This document shows positions 1-7,511 of a stretch of 64,000 nt of DNA, piece after piece. Within the stretch, counting starts at the first letter, position 1, and each line of letters begins with the position of its first letter. The DNA comes from JAHDCJ01 sp039028895 (GTDB taxonomy: Bacteria; Bacteroidota; Bacteroidia; Chitinophagales; Saprospiraceae). The stretch covers positions 1 through 64,000 of the forward strand of contig JBCCHF010000013.1 of NCBI GenBank assembly GCA_039028895.1, in the 5' to 3' direction. The notes beneath the pieces were generated by a model that did not search any database, was not told where the DNA came from, and saw only the letters and a program-made list of their open reading frames with translations. Made by a program: the position numbers and the translations under genes.

Positions 1-2
1 AT

Positions 3-308
3 TACTTTTCATGTCTTGAGTGCGATGTCTATGTGCCCAATGCGTTCACGCCTAACTTTGATGGCATTAACGATTATTTCAAACCCTTCGAACATGATTG
101 TTTTTTCCTCGAATACCAGTTCAGGGTTTTTGATCGCTGGGGAAACCTGGTCTTTAGTTCTTCAGATCCCCAGGAATTTTGGAGAGGAATGAACGGGAAT
201 CGCCCTTACCAGATGGGCGTCTATGTCTGGTCATTAAATTATGCAGTGGATTTCAGGGGAGAAGTAGTTTACAACCAAATGGCCGGTGATGTTACATTGC
301 TTTATTAG
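3..308 (+). CDS. T9SS type B (gliding motility-associated, CHU_C-like) sorting domain protein, C-terminal fragment
   Basis: The reading frame is open from the first bases of the window, so the gene starts upstream and only about 101 C-terminal residues are visible. The sequence VPNAFTPNFDGINDYF followed by FRVFDRWGNLVF and a W-G/Y-x-G-V-Y-VW segment is the classic gliding motility-associated C-terminal (CHU_C, T9SS type B) domain. In known members this domain directs export through the type IX secretion system and attachment to the cell surface. The function of the main body cannot be seen. An internal GTG at 33 would encode only the sorting domain and is not a believable start. It is followed by about 100 bases of AT-rich sequence before the converging YbjN-like gene. 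Confidence 0.85.
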   Translation, partial: YFSCLECDVYVPNAFTPNFDGINDYFKPFEHDCFFLEYQFRVFDRWGNLVFSSSDPQEFWRGMNGNRPYQMGVYVWSLNYAVDFRGEVVYNQMAGDVTLLY

Positions 309-412
309 CAGATGATGTGCATCAATAAAATTGAAAACGTAAAACCGAAAATCCATTTTTGAATTTCCAATTTTACGTTTTCAAAATAAAATCTTCAGTT
401 AAGGCTTTTGGC

Positions 413-907
413 CTAAGCTGGACCAGGGCTGAAGCCGCCGCCGCCGCCACCACCGCCGAATTCATTCTTCAGCTGGTCGTCAAACATGTCGGCCCAATAG
501 CCAAGATCGGCGATGCAAGTCGCAGTTTCATTGTAGTCGATGCCTTTGATGTCGCGTTCAAATGTTGCATAAACCCAATCATTGTCTGGCTGAGCATTTG
601 GCATGACCGTTAATTTTACACCTAGACTTTGGTCGTTTAATTCGAGTAATCGGCGATAAAACCTTTCACGATTGGCATGAGGTACTTTCATCATACCACT
701 GAAAATCCTTAGATAGTGACGTATGGAGCCATCTTTCATTGGGTGGTTAGAAATGAAAACTTCGATCCTTGCGGAACCTTTTGTGACGTAATATGCCTTT
801 TTTTCTTCGTTCCAGCATGTCGTGGGGTCGACACCAACACTCTGGATAAATTGTGCTACGAACTGGAGCACCTGTTCTGGAGTTACCATAATTGTTTTTT
901 TTATCAA
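413..907 (-). CDS. YbjN-like (type III secretion chaperone-fold) protein with poly-glycine tail
   Basis: A 164-residue cytosolic protein with no signal peptide or membrane segment. The alpha/beta layout, with the central YYVTKGSARIEVFI and LRIFSGMMKVP strands followed by FYRRLLELNDQ and a conserved-looking WVYATFERDI, resembles the YbjN family, whose members adopt a type III chaperone-like fold and are thought to be protein-interaction modules. I assign the family from pattern memory, with moderate confidence. The C-terminus ends in about nine consecutive glycines encoded by a GGC/GGT tract, then FSPGPA. That simple-sequence tail could vary in length between strains. Met7 is an alternative start. 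The gene is divergent from the TonB-dependent receptor at 1004 and stands alone. Confidence 0.7.
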   Translation of the reverse strand: MIKKTIMVTPEQVLQFVAQFIQSVGVDPTTCWNEEKKAYYVTKGSARIEVFISNHPMKDGSIRHYLRIFSGMMKVPHANRERFYRRLLELNDQSLGVKLTVMPNAQPDNDWVYATFERDIKGIDYNETATCIADLGYWADMFDDQLKNEFGGGGGGGGFSPGPA

Positions 908-962
908 GTTAGTGAATTTTTGGATTTAAAATAGAATTCTTTCAAATCCCTTGAGTTAAGTT

Positions 963-970
963 TATGTTTG
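963..970 (+). promoter_or_regulatory. Bacteroidota-type -7 element (TATGTTTG) upstream of the TonB receptor gene
   Basis: TATGTTTG fits the Bacteroidota sigma-ABfr -7 consensus TAnnTTTG exactly and lies about 33 bases before the ATG at 1004, predicting a short leader. No good TTTG -33 box is visible at the usual distance, so the call is tentative. Confidence 0.4.
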
Positions 971-1003
971 CACATAGTCCTATAAAATTTTAATGACAAA
1001 ACA

Positions 1004-3319
1004 ATGTTTATGTCACCCTTATTGTTCCGTCTCTCTGTCTTTTTGTTACTGATTTTTTCATCAATTTTTTCTTTGGCCCAATCAATGGTGGAAGGAAGGG
1101 TTTTTGATGTGTCAAATGGAGAACCCCTGGACGCTGCCACAATTGTCAACTTAACAGATAGTACAACAACATTCTCTAATGACAGAGGAAGGTTTCAATT
1201 TAAATTATCAACCCCAACCGAAATGATAGCTGTGGTTTACTTAGGCTACCAATCAGTTGAAGTTGACATTGATAAGCAGCATATATTTTTGCAAATTGGA
1301 TTATCCCCTCTGCCTGGCGAGCTTGGCGAAGTAATCGTAAAAGCCAATAACGAGGTCGCCGCCCTTCAAAAACATACCGGAGCTATAAGCCTCGTAACCC
1401 TTGATAATCTCAATACCGGCAATGAAGTTTCAATAGAACCGATACTGAACAGCCTGCCAGGTATATATATGCATAGTGGAGCCCTCAATACCAATCGGAT
1501 AACGATGAGAGGTATTGGAGCACGATCGCTGTTTTCTACGGCTAAGATCAGGGCTTACTTTAACCATATCCCACTGACCAATGGCATTGGCGAAACAGCA
1601 CTTGAGGATGTCGACCTAAGTCTTCTCGATCGGATAGAGGTCATTCGAGGACCTTCCGCCTCAGTTTATGGTGCTGGTTTGGGAGGAACAATAATCCTGA
1701 AATCACGCAAGTCAAAATACAACAGAACCATCCTCACGAATGCTATTGGTTTTGGCTCATATCAACTACTACGAAATACACATCGTTTCGCACATAGTAA
1801 TGATGCCATGAATATTGGATTGACGTTCAATCACACGCAAAGTGATGGATACAGAGATAATAACGATTATAACCGCAATGCCTTTGGACTCTCAGCGCAA
1901 TTTTATCCTGGTCCGAATAGCGTAGTGTCAGTATTGGCAAACTATATTGACCTTAAGGCTTTTATCCCAAGTTCGATTGATAGTACTTCTTTTGCCGATG
2001 AACCTACAGCTGCGGCATTCACATGGCAACGGACCAATGGTTTTGAAGATTATACCAAAAATAATATTGGTATAGCTTATGAACATCGATTCAATAGCCT
2101 CCTCAATATTAATGGTTCCATTTTCACTTCAGGATTTCGGTCTTATGAGGTTCGGCCGTTTAATATTCTTAGAGAGAACAGCCAGAATGCCGGAGCGAGG
2201 GTAAGCCTTGACTATAAACCCTATGAGTCAAAACAAGGTTTGAGTTTCACGGTAGGCAGTGAATTATTCCATGAAAATTACGAATGGTCGACATACAGAA
2301 ATATTGAAGGCCTTGGCGAACAGGGAGCCATTTTAAGTAATAATGAGGAGCAACGTCAATACCTGAATGTCTTCGGACAAATGAATATAACATTAAAGTC
2401 TTCCACCAGGATTACAGCAGGGGTCAATCTTAATGCAACATCCTATCAATTAACCGATCATTTTTTTGCAGATAGTATTGACTTCTCCGGAGACTATAGT
2501 TTTGAAAACACGCTTTCACCAAGACTTGCTATCGCTCAGCAACTGTCTGATAATCTTTCTATTTACCTCGCTGCCAGTCATGGTTTCTCGCCGCCAACTC
2601 TTGAGGAAACACTCACTCCCGATGGCAATATTAATCCTGATATTCAACCAGAAAAAGGCTGGAATTTTGAGCTGGGGAGCAAAGGTTATGCCTTTAAAAA
2701 TCGATCACTCTATTTTGATGTAGTCTTGTTTTCGATGCTGGTTAAAGATCTGTTAGTGTCTCAACGGGTTGGGCCAGATATTTTTATTGGTGTCAATGCC
2801 GGAAAAACGACACATAGTGGTGTAGAAGCTGATCTTAGATTGAAGCTAAAAAGTTCCGATTCAGGATTTATCCAGCTTGCTGAGCTGTCTGGTAATTATG
2901 CATATTCCCATTTCCGGTTCACGGAATTTATAAATGAAGAAAATGATTATTCAGATAACAAATTGACCGGTGTTCCTGAGCATGTTGTTAACCTGGCCTT
3001 TGATGTGAAAACCCAATCTGGAATTTACGGAAGAGCTGCCTTTCGCTATGTGAGTGCTATGCCGATGCGGGATGATAATTCTGTTTTTTCTGACGACTTT
3101 TCAATTGTCAATCTGAAGCTTGGGTTTCATCGCGTTGTCTTTGATCGATGGGGTATTGATGTCCATCTTGGGCTCAACAACGTTTTTGATCAAAAATATG
3201 CTTCAATGATACTGGTGAATGCAGGAAGCTTTGGTGGCAACGATCCAAGGTATTTTTACCCGGGATTGCCCAGGAACTGGTATGGCGGCTTATCGTTGGC
3301 TTACCACTTCAGAAAATAG
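1004..3319 (+). CDS. TonB-dependent outer-membrane receptor
   Basis: A 771-residue protein with an N-terminal signal peptide ending near LAQ (residues 1-26), a carboxypeptidase-like regulatory domain (about 30-100, beginning VEGRVFDVSNGEPLDAATI), a plug domain (about 110-220, with RITMRGIGARS and IEVIRGPSASVYGAG) and a 22-strand-type beta-barrel to the C-terminus. The barrel contains GVEADL and YPGLPRNWYGGLSLAYHF, and ends in an aromatic/basic tail typical of outer-membrane barrels. Such receptors take up ligands using TonB/ExbBD energy. The FecA/siderophore-receptor architecture (CarboxypepD_reg-like, plug, barrel) without a SusD neighbour suggests metal-chelate or small-molecule uptake rather than glycan uptake (inference). 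No SusD, TonB or permease gene is adjacent, so the substrate is unknown. Met3 is an alternative start. Confidence 0.9.
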   Translation: MFMSPLLFRLSVFLLLIFSSIFSLAQSMVEGRVFDVSNGEPLDAATIVNLTDSTTTFSNDRGRFQFKLSTPTEMIAVVYLGYQSVEVDIDKQHIFLQIGLSPLPGELGEVIVKANNEVAALQKHTGAISLVTLDNLNTGNEVSIEPILNSLPGIYMHSGALNTNRITMRGIGARSLFSTAKIRAYFNHIPLTNGIGETALEDVDLSLLDRIEVIRGPSASVYGAGLGGTIILKSRKSKYNRTILTNAIGFGSYQLLRNTHRFAHSNDAMNIGLTFNHTQSDGYRDNNDYNRNAFGLSAQFYPGPNSVVSVLANYIDLKAFIPSSIDSTSFADEPTAAAFTWQRTNGFEDYTKNNIGIAYEHRFNSLLNINGSIFTSGFRSYEVRPFNILRENSQNAGARVSLDYKPYESKQGLSFTVGSELFHENYEWSTYRNIEGLGEQGAILSNNEEQRQYLNVFGQMNITLKSSTRITAGVNLNATSYQLTDHFFADSIDFSGDYSFENTLSPRLAIAQQLSDNLSIYLAASHGFSPPTLEETLTPDGNINPDIQPEKGWNFELGSKGYAFKNRSLYFDVVLFSMLVKDLLVSQRVGPDIFIGVNAGKTTHSGVEADLRLKLKSSDSGFIQLAELSGNYAYSHFRFTEFINEENDYSDNKLTGVPEHVVNLAFDVKTQSGIYGRAAFRYVSAMPMRDDNSVFSDDFSIVNLKLGFHRVVFDRWGIDVHLGLNNVFDQKYASMILVNAGSFGGNDPRYFYPGLPRNWYGGLSLAYHFRK

Positions 3320-3348
3320 TTGTTTAAGAAATGAAAATGTTATTTGGA

Positions 3349-4092
3349 TTAGCGCGCAGCCAGGGCAGCACCTATAATGCCTGCATTATTAAAGAACATC
3401 GCTCGAACCATTTTTGAACGCGGCTTCAGGTATTGACTAAATTGTTCGTACTTACCAGGTTTACTGACACCACCACTCAGAATGATGAGGTCAAGCACAA
3501 AAAGTCTTTCCATATAGGCGAGATATTCATTGAGTCTTTTACCCCAAACATCCCAACTTAGATTTTCTCTCTTTTTGGCTGATGTAGCGGCATAGCGTTC
3601 AGCAACATCACCTTTAAAATGGGTATGCCCAAATTCGGTATTAGGCACTAATTTGCCATCCAGAAAAAGGGCTGATCCGATACCGGTTCCGATAGTGAGC
3701 AGTAGAACGACACCTTTCGTTTTTTTTCCGGCACCCAGTTTTATCTCTGCTATTCCGGCAGCGTCAGCATCATTCAAAACCAAAACATCCTGGTTAATAG
3801 CTTTTGAGAAGAGTTCCTGGGCATTCGTCCCAATCCATGATTTGTCGATATTGCCAGCGGTTAAGGCAATACCTTTGTCAATTACAGCCGGGAAGCCGCA
3901 ACCAATCTTTCCTTTCCAGTTAAAGTGGTCGATCAGGGCTTTGAAGACTTCAGCCATTGCTGCCGGGGTGGCAGGTTGTGGGGTATCTATCCTGAAGCGT
4001 TCTGATAGTAGTTCTCCTGTTTTACAGTCAATGATGGCGGCTTTCATGCCGGTTCCACCGATATCAACACCTAGTACTTCTCTGGCTTTCAT
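3349..4092 (-). CDS. ppgK: Polyphosphate glucokinase (ROK family)
   Basis: Phosphorylates glucose to glucose-6-phosphate using inorganic polyphosphate (in characterised actinobacterial enzymes also ATP). About 247 residues are predicted from the preferred start, reading MKAREVLGVDIGG; an ATG eight codons upstream (4116) is the alternative. Recognition is strong: the phosphate-1 loop DIGGTGMKAA, then TPQPATP, DKSWIGTNA, the catalytic-base region LNDADAAGIAE, the GTGIGSALF loop, NTEFGH and LSGGVSKPGK. The motifs TPQPATP, DKSWIGT and NTEFGH are hallmarks of the PpgK group and separate it from ordinary ROK kinases and repressors. There is no DNA-binding domain. It converges on the TonB receptor with 29 bases between and is not in an obvious operon. 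No polyphosphate kinase gene is in the window. Confidence 0.9.
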   Translation of the reverse strand: MKAREVLGVDIGGTGMKAAIIDCKTGELLSERFRIDTPQPATPAAMAEVFKALIDHFNWKGKIGCGFPAVIDKGIALTAGNIDKSWIGTNAQELFSKAINQDVLVLNDADAAGIAEIKLGAGKKTKGVVLLLTIGTGIGSALFLDGKLVPNTEFGHTHFKGDVAERYAATSAKKRENLSWDVWGKRLNEYLAYMERLFVLDLIILSGGVSKPGKYEQFSQYLKPRSKMVRAMFFNNAGIIGAALAAR

Positions 4093-4216
4093 TTGCTGGA
4101 AATTTTGAAAGGCCAAAATAAAGATTTCTCCAGAGGATTTACAGTATAAAGCTTATGCTTTTTGCATTAAAAGCAATCGAATCAGAAGATTTACGGATTA
4201 ATAAACATGGTCTAAA

Positions 4217-5113
4217 TTAAAATGTAAATCCTTCTTCACCAAAATCGAAACCAATCATCTTAGGAATGTGGTTGCCACCAATACCAGCGAGCTCGATATT
4301 CGTAACGCCCATTCGGAATGCAAATTCATAATCTCTGCCAGCTGCCAGCGCATCGTAAAACCCAACAGAGAACTCGATAGCAGCTTTGTCTGGCATGGCA
4401 TTTTGCATACCTACAACGTATGGGATATGCTCTGCGATGGCCTTCGCCTGTACTTCCGAGTAACAGGAATTGAGAATAACGCATTTGACCGAATCTTTGA
4501 ATAACTCAAAAAGACTGTTTAAGACACCTGGATTGACAAAAACACCATGGCCTTCATTGGATTCAAGGATAATGCCTTCTTTCAGGCCGTGTCCGGAAAA
4601 GTGAACTATTGTAGGTTCGTGGTCCAATAATGCTCTCCTAAGGTCTGAAGTTCTGGTAGCGTGTCTTTGAATAAACTCAAACCGATTACGGTGTTTGCCC
4701 ATCTTGATCCCGTCTTCAATTTCTCGGCTTTCTTCGCCAATTCTGATTCTGGAGGTATTTTCAGGATTTGCTGCTGCAAATAGAATTTTTATGGTACCCT
4801 GATTGACAGGAGGTTGGGGATTATTATTGGTGGGGTTATCAGGTGTTTTTACAGAATCTTCGATGTGAGCATCATCTTCAATTTCCTTGGACATTTCAAT
4901 AATAGCAAACCGTATGCGGTTTAGGGTTTCAGGTTTGGCTCCCATCCCAAATCTTTCATCACGTTTATATTGTGCATATTGCCCCTGGAGCATGATGACC
5001 TGAGTTTCTTCATCTCCCCCTTTTGAAGAATAATACTGACTTAAAGCAGTCAGAGCTTCATCAATTCTTCCTGAAGCCATATGATTAGTAATTACATCTT
5101 TGAGCTTGGCCAT
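4217..5113 (-). CDS. Small CHAT-domain protease with N-terminal effector-associated domain (EAD11-like)
   Basis: A 298-residue soluble protein without a signal peptide. Residues 1-80 form a short all-helical module ending YAQYKRDERFGMG...LNRIRFAIIEM. This resembles the effector-associated domain family (EAD11-type), adaptor modules that pair sensors with effectors in bacterial conflict systems. A Pro/Asn-rich linker (about 88-105) follows. A CHAT (caspase-like) peptidase domain covers 106-298, with catalytic His175 in HFSGHG and Cys217 in ILNSCYSE, both present, so it is probably active. Known CHAT proteins are caspase-fold cysteine proteases. It is divergent from the LRR-S8/TPR-CHAT operon with a 112-base gap, suggesting joint regulation. 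No STAND ATPase or matching EAD partner is in the window, so its sensor would be encoded elsewhere (inference). The EAD subtype is the least certain part. Confidence 0.85.
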   Translation of the reverse strand: MAKLKDVITNHMASGRIDEALTALSQYYSSKGGDEETQVIMLQGQYAQYKRDERFGMGAKPETLNRIRFAIIEMSKEIEDDAHIEDSVKTPDNPTNNNPQPPVNQGTIKILFAAANPENTSRIRIGEESREIEDGIKMGKHRNRFEFIQRHATRTSDLRRALLDHEPTIVHFSGHGLKEGIILESNEGHGVFVNPGVLNSLFELFKDSVKCVILNSCYSEVQAKAIAEHIPYVVGMQNAMPDKAAIEFSVGFYDALAAGRDYEFAFRMGVTNIELAGIGGNHIPKMIGFDFGEEGFTF

Positions 5114-5225
5114 GCCTGTCGCAATTATATTTTCCGGTTAAGGGAATAATATACGAAATATGGGTATTAACCAAGTAAATCAACAAATTTGTAATTTACA
5201 GGTCTATCCTCAAATCTACATCAAT

Positions 5226-7511
5226 ATGAATCCTATTCGAATTATCTTTTCCCTGGTCTTGGTGGTCTCTTTTTCTATAAATCAATCAAATGCCCAGGTA
5301 GCATCATCTGACTCACTATTCCTGGTTGATTTTTACAATTCTACTAACGGTAGTGACTGGAATAATGACTTAAACTGGTTAACGGCCAATCCGGTAAGTA
5401 CCTGGTTTGGTGTAAGTGTAGTGGACTGGAACGGCGTGTTCAGAGTGTCTGCAATTGAATTGAATGGGAATAATGTAACAGGAACCATTCCGGCTGATAT
5501 CAATGGTTTGGCCGCCTTGGAGCGGTTCGACATTTTTACAAATGGAGTAGGGGGCAGTTTCCCAAATATCACCTCACTTGATCGGTTGGAATACCTCGAC
5601 CTAGGGCGGAACTTGTTTACCAGTATTGGTGCTATGCCAACTCCGATTAATGTATTGGAAACTTTCTATTGTGACCAAAACCAGTTAACAGATCTGCCCG
5701 ACCTGAGTGGGTTAGATGACCTTAACCTTTTTTGGTGTAATGATAACCGATTAACCTTTGAAGATGTTGGACCTTATGTAGGTGACTTTATTGATTACAG
5801 TTACGCGCCGCAGGCCGACCTCGATCCTCAGACAATATATATTCCATTTGGATCATTTATCAATCTTTTCATTTTTGTTGATAATTATCCCAATTTGGTT
5901 TATGACTGGTTTTTTGGTGGCGCGAATGTACATACCGGCACTTTTTATGGCTTGTCTAATGTAAGCGAAATTGATGATGGAATTTATACCATTGAGGTAA
6001 CCCACCCCAGTGTTCCGGGCCTTACGATAACCGGGTTTATCGATCTTGTTGTCCTTTTTCAGGATAATAACGGAGGACAGTTTAATCCTCAGCAATTTAT
6101 GGTGCAGTTTGAAGATGGCGCTGATCCGGCCAATATTGCTGCGTTGGAAACCTTGCTCATTTCAGAAGGTGCCTTCAAGATCAAAGACTGTATGTGCGGA
6201 GATAGACTACAGTTGTGGGGTGCGAGTACGGCTTTTGATGTTGAGGAACGCCGACAAACTGCCGAAGACCAATTAGATGTTGACAGTACAGGCACCAACT
6301 ACCTGGTAAATATCATGCCACTACAGGAAGGGGAAGGACCCGTTACCTCCTGGGCACCGCCCAATACACCGACAGGTGCAAATCCTGTCAAAATTGCAGT
6401 GATTGATACAGGTATTGATCCTGAAAACATCGATATCAAGGACTTTATCTGGACGAACGACGATGAACAGGTAGCAATGACGGATGATGACCTTAACTGT
6501 TATATCGATGACGAAGTGGGCTACGATTTTTTCAATGAAAGAACAGACCCTATAGACCTTAACGGGCATGGTACACATGTTAGTGGTTTGATATTGAGAG
6601 ATTATCCGGCTAATGTAGCCGCGGAGCTTATGAATCTCAAGGTACATACAGGTGAAATCGGATTCCTCTTTGACGCCGCCTGCGCGATGCGTTATGCTAT
6701 TGACAAACAGGCCGATGTTATGAATCTCAGTTTCGGTTATTATGGCGACCGTTCCTATATTCTTGAATCAGCAGTTACAGATGCTGAATCAGCAGATATT
6801 GTATTAGTAGCTTCTGCAGGTAATGGTATTGACGATTCTGGTGTTGATACGGATATCAATTTCCACTGGCCAAGCAGTTTTGAAAACAATAACATGATCA
6901 CAGTTGGAGCACTTAATCCTGATCTTAATGATCTGGCCACTTATTCTAATTTCGGTCCAAATAGTATCGATATTTGTGCGCCTGGCTCCTTGATTGAAAG
7001 TACGCATTTAAGCAATGGTTTCGTGATTTTAAGTGGCACCTCCATGGCAGCAGGATTAGTAACGAGAACCGCCTCCGTAATCAGAGGTTTATACCCGAGC
7101 CGAAATGCTTATGAAGTCATTAGTTGTATCTTGAATACCGCAGAATTTACTCCTAACCTTGATGGAAAAATTTTGACAAGTGGACAATTGAATCATGGTA
7201 ATGCCATTAATGACTGCCTGGTGATCAGCACCGAAAATATTCCCGAAAGGGAAATGAAGATATTCCCTCAGCCTTTTGCTGATATGGTAACTATCCAATT
7301 GGATAATGTCATTCCCGGAGCTGTAGAATTTGAGATATATGATACCTTCGGCCAATTAATTTTCAGACAAAACCTTGAAAATATTGAGCGAATTGATTGG
7401 AATGGGACAACCTTGTCAGGAAATATCGCACCATCAGGGGCTTACCCGTTTCTGTTAAAAACGAAAGAAGGTCAACATAGCGGAATTCTGATTAAATTAG
7501 TGAATGATTAA
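5226..7511 (+). CDS. Secreted LRR / subtilisin-like S8 peptidase with T9SS type A sorting domain
   Basis: About 761 residues. I prefer the ATG at 5226 because it begins a clean signal peptide (MNPIRIIFSLVLVVSF...NAQ); an in-frame ATG at 5160 would add 22 non-signal residues. Order of domains: signal peptide; plant-like leucine-rich repeats (about 30-190, starting with DFYNSTNGSDW and VTGTIPADINGL); a small beta domain; an inhibitor-I9-like segment (about 290-350); an S8 catalytic domain with Asp394 (VIDTGID), His448 (NGHGTHVSG) and Ser606 (SGTSMAAG); and a type A sorting domain (about 680-761: IFPQPFADMVTI, IYDTFGQLIF). The active site is complete. The protein is predicted to be exported and surface-attached or released. 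Its last 8 bases overlap the TPR-CHAT gene, so the two are probably co-translated and functionally linked. Confidence 0.9.
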   Translation: MNPIRIIFSLVLVVSFSINQSNAQVASSDSLFLVDFYNSTNGSDWNNDLNWLTANPVSTWFGVSVVDWNGVFRVSAIELNGNNVTGTIPADINGLAALERFDIFTNGVGGSFPNITSLDRLEYLDLGRNLFTSIGAMPTPINVLETFYCDQNQLTDLPDLSGLDDLNLFWCNDNRLTFEDVGPYVGDFIDYSYAPQADLDPQTIYIPFGSFINLFIFVDNYPNLVYDWFFGGANVHTGTFYGLSNVSEIDDGIYTIEVTHPSVPGLTITGFIDLVVLFQDNNGGQFNPQQFMVQFEDGADPANIAALETLLISEGAFKIKDCMCGDRLQLWGASTAFDVEERRQTAEDQLDVDSTGTNYLVNIMPLQEGEGPVTSWAPPNTPTGANPVKIAVIDTGIDPENIDIKDFIWTNDDEQVAMTDDDLNCYIDDEVGYDFFNERTDPIDLNGHGTHVSGLILRDYPANVAAELMNLKVHTGEIGFLFDAACAMRYAIDKQADVMNLSFGYYGDRSYILESAVTDAESADIVLVASAGNGIDDSGVDTDINFHWPSSFENNNMITVGALNPDLNDLATYSNFGPNSIDICAPGSLIESTHLSNGFVILSGTSMAAGLVTRTASVIRGLYPSRNAYEVISCILNTAEFTPNLDGKILTSGQLNHGNAINDCLVISTENIPEREMKIFPQPFADMVTIQLDNVIPGAVEFEIYDTFGQLIFRQNLENIERIDWNGTTLSGNIAPSGAYPFLLKTKEGQHSGILIKLVND

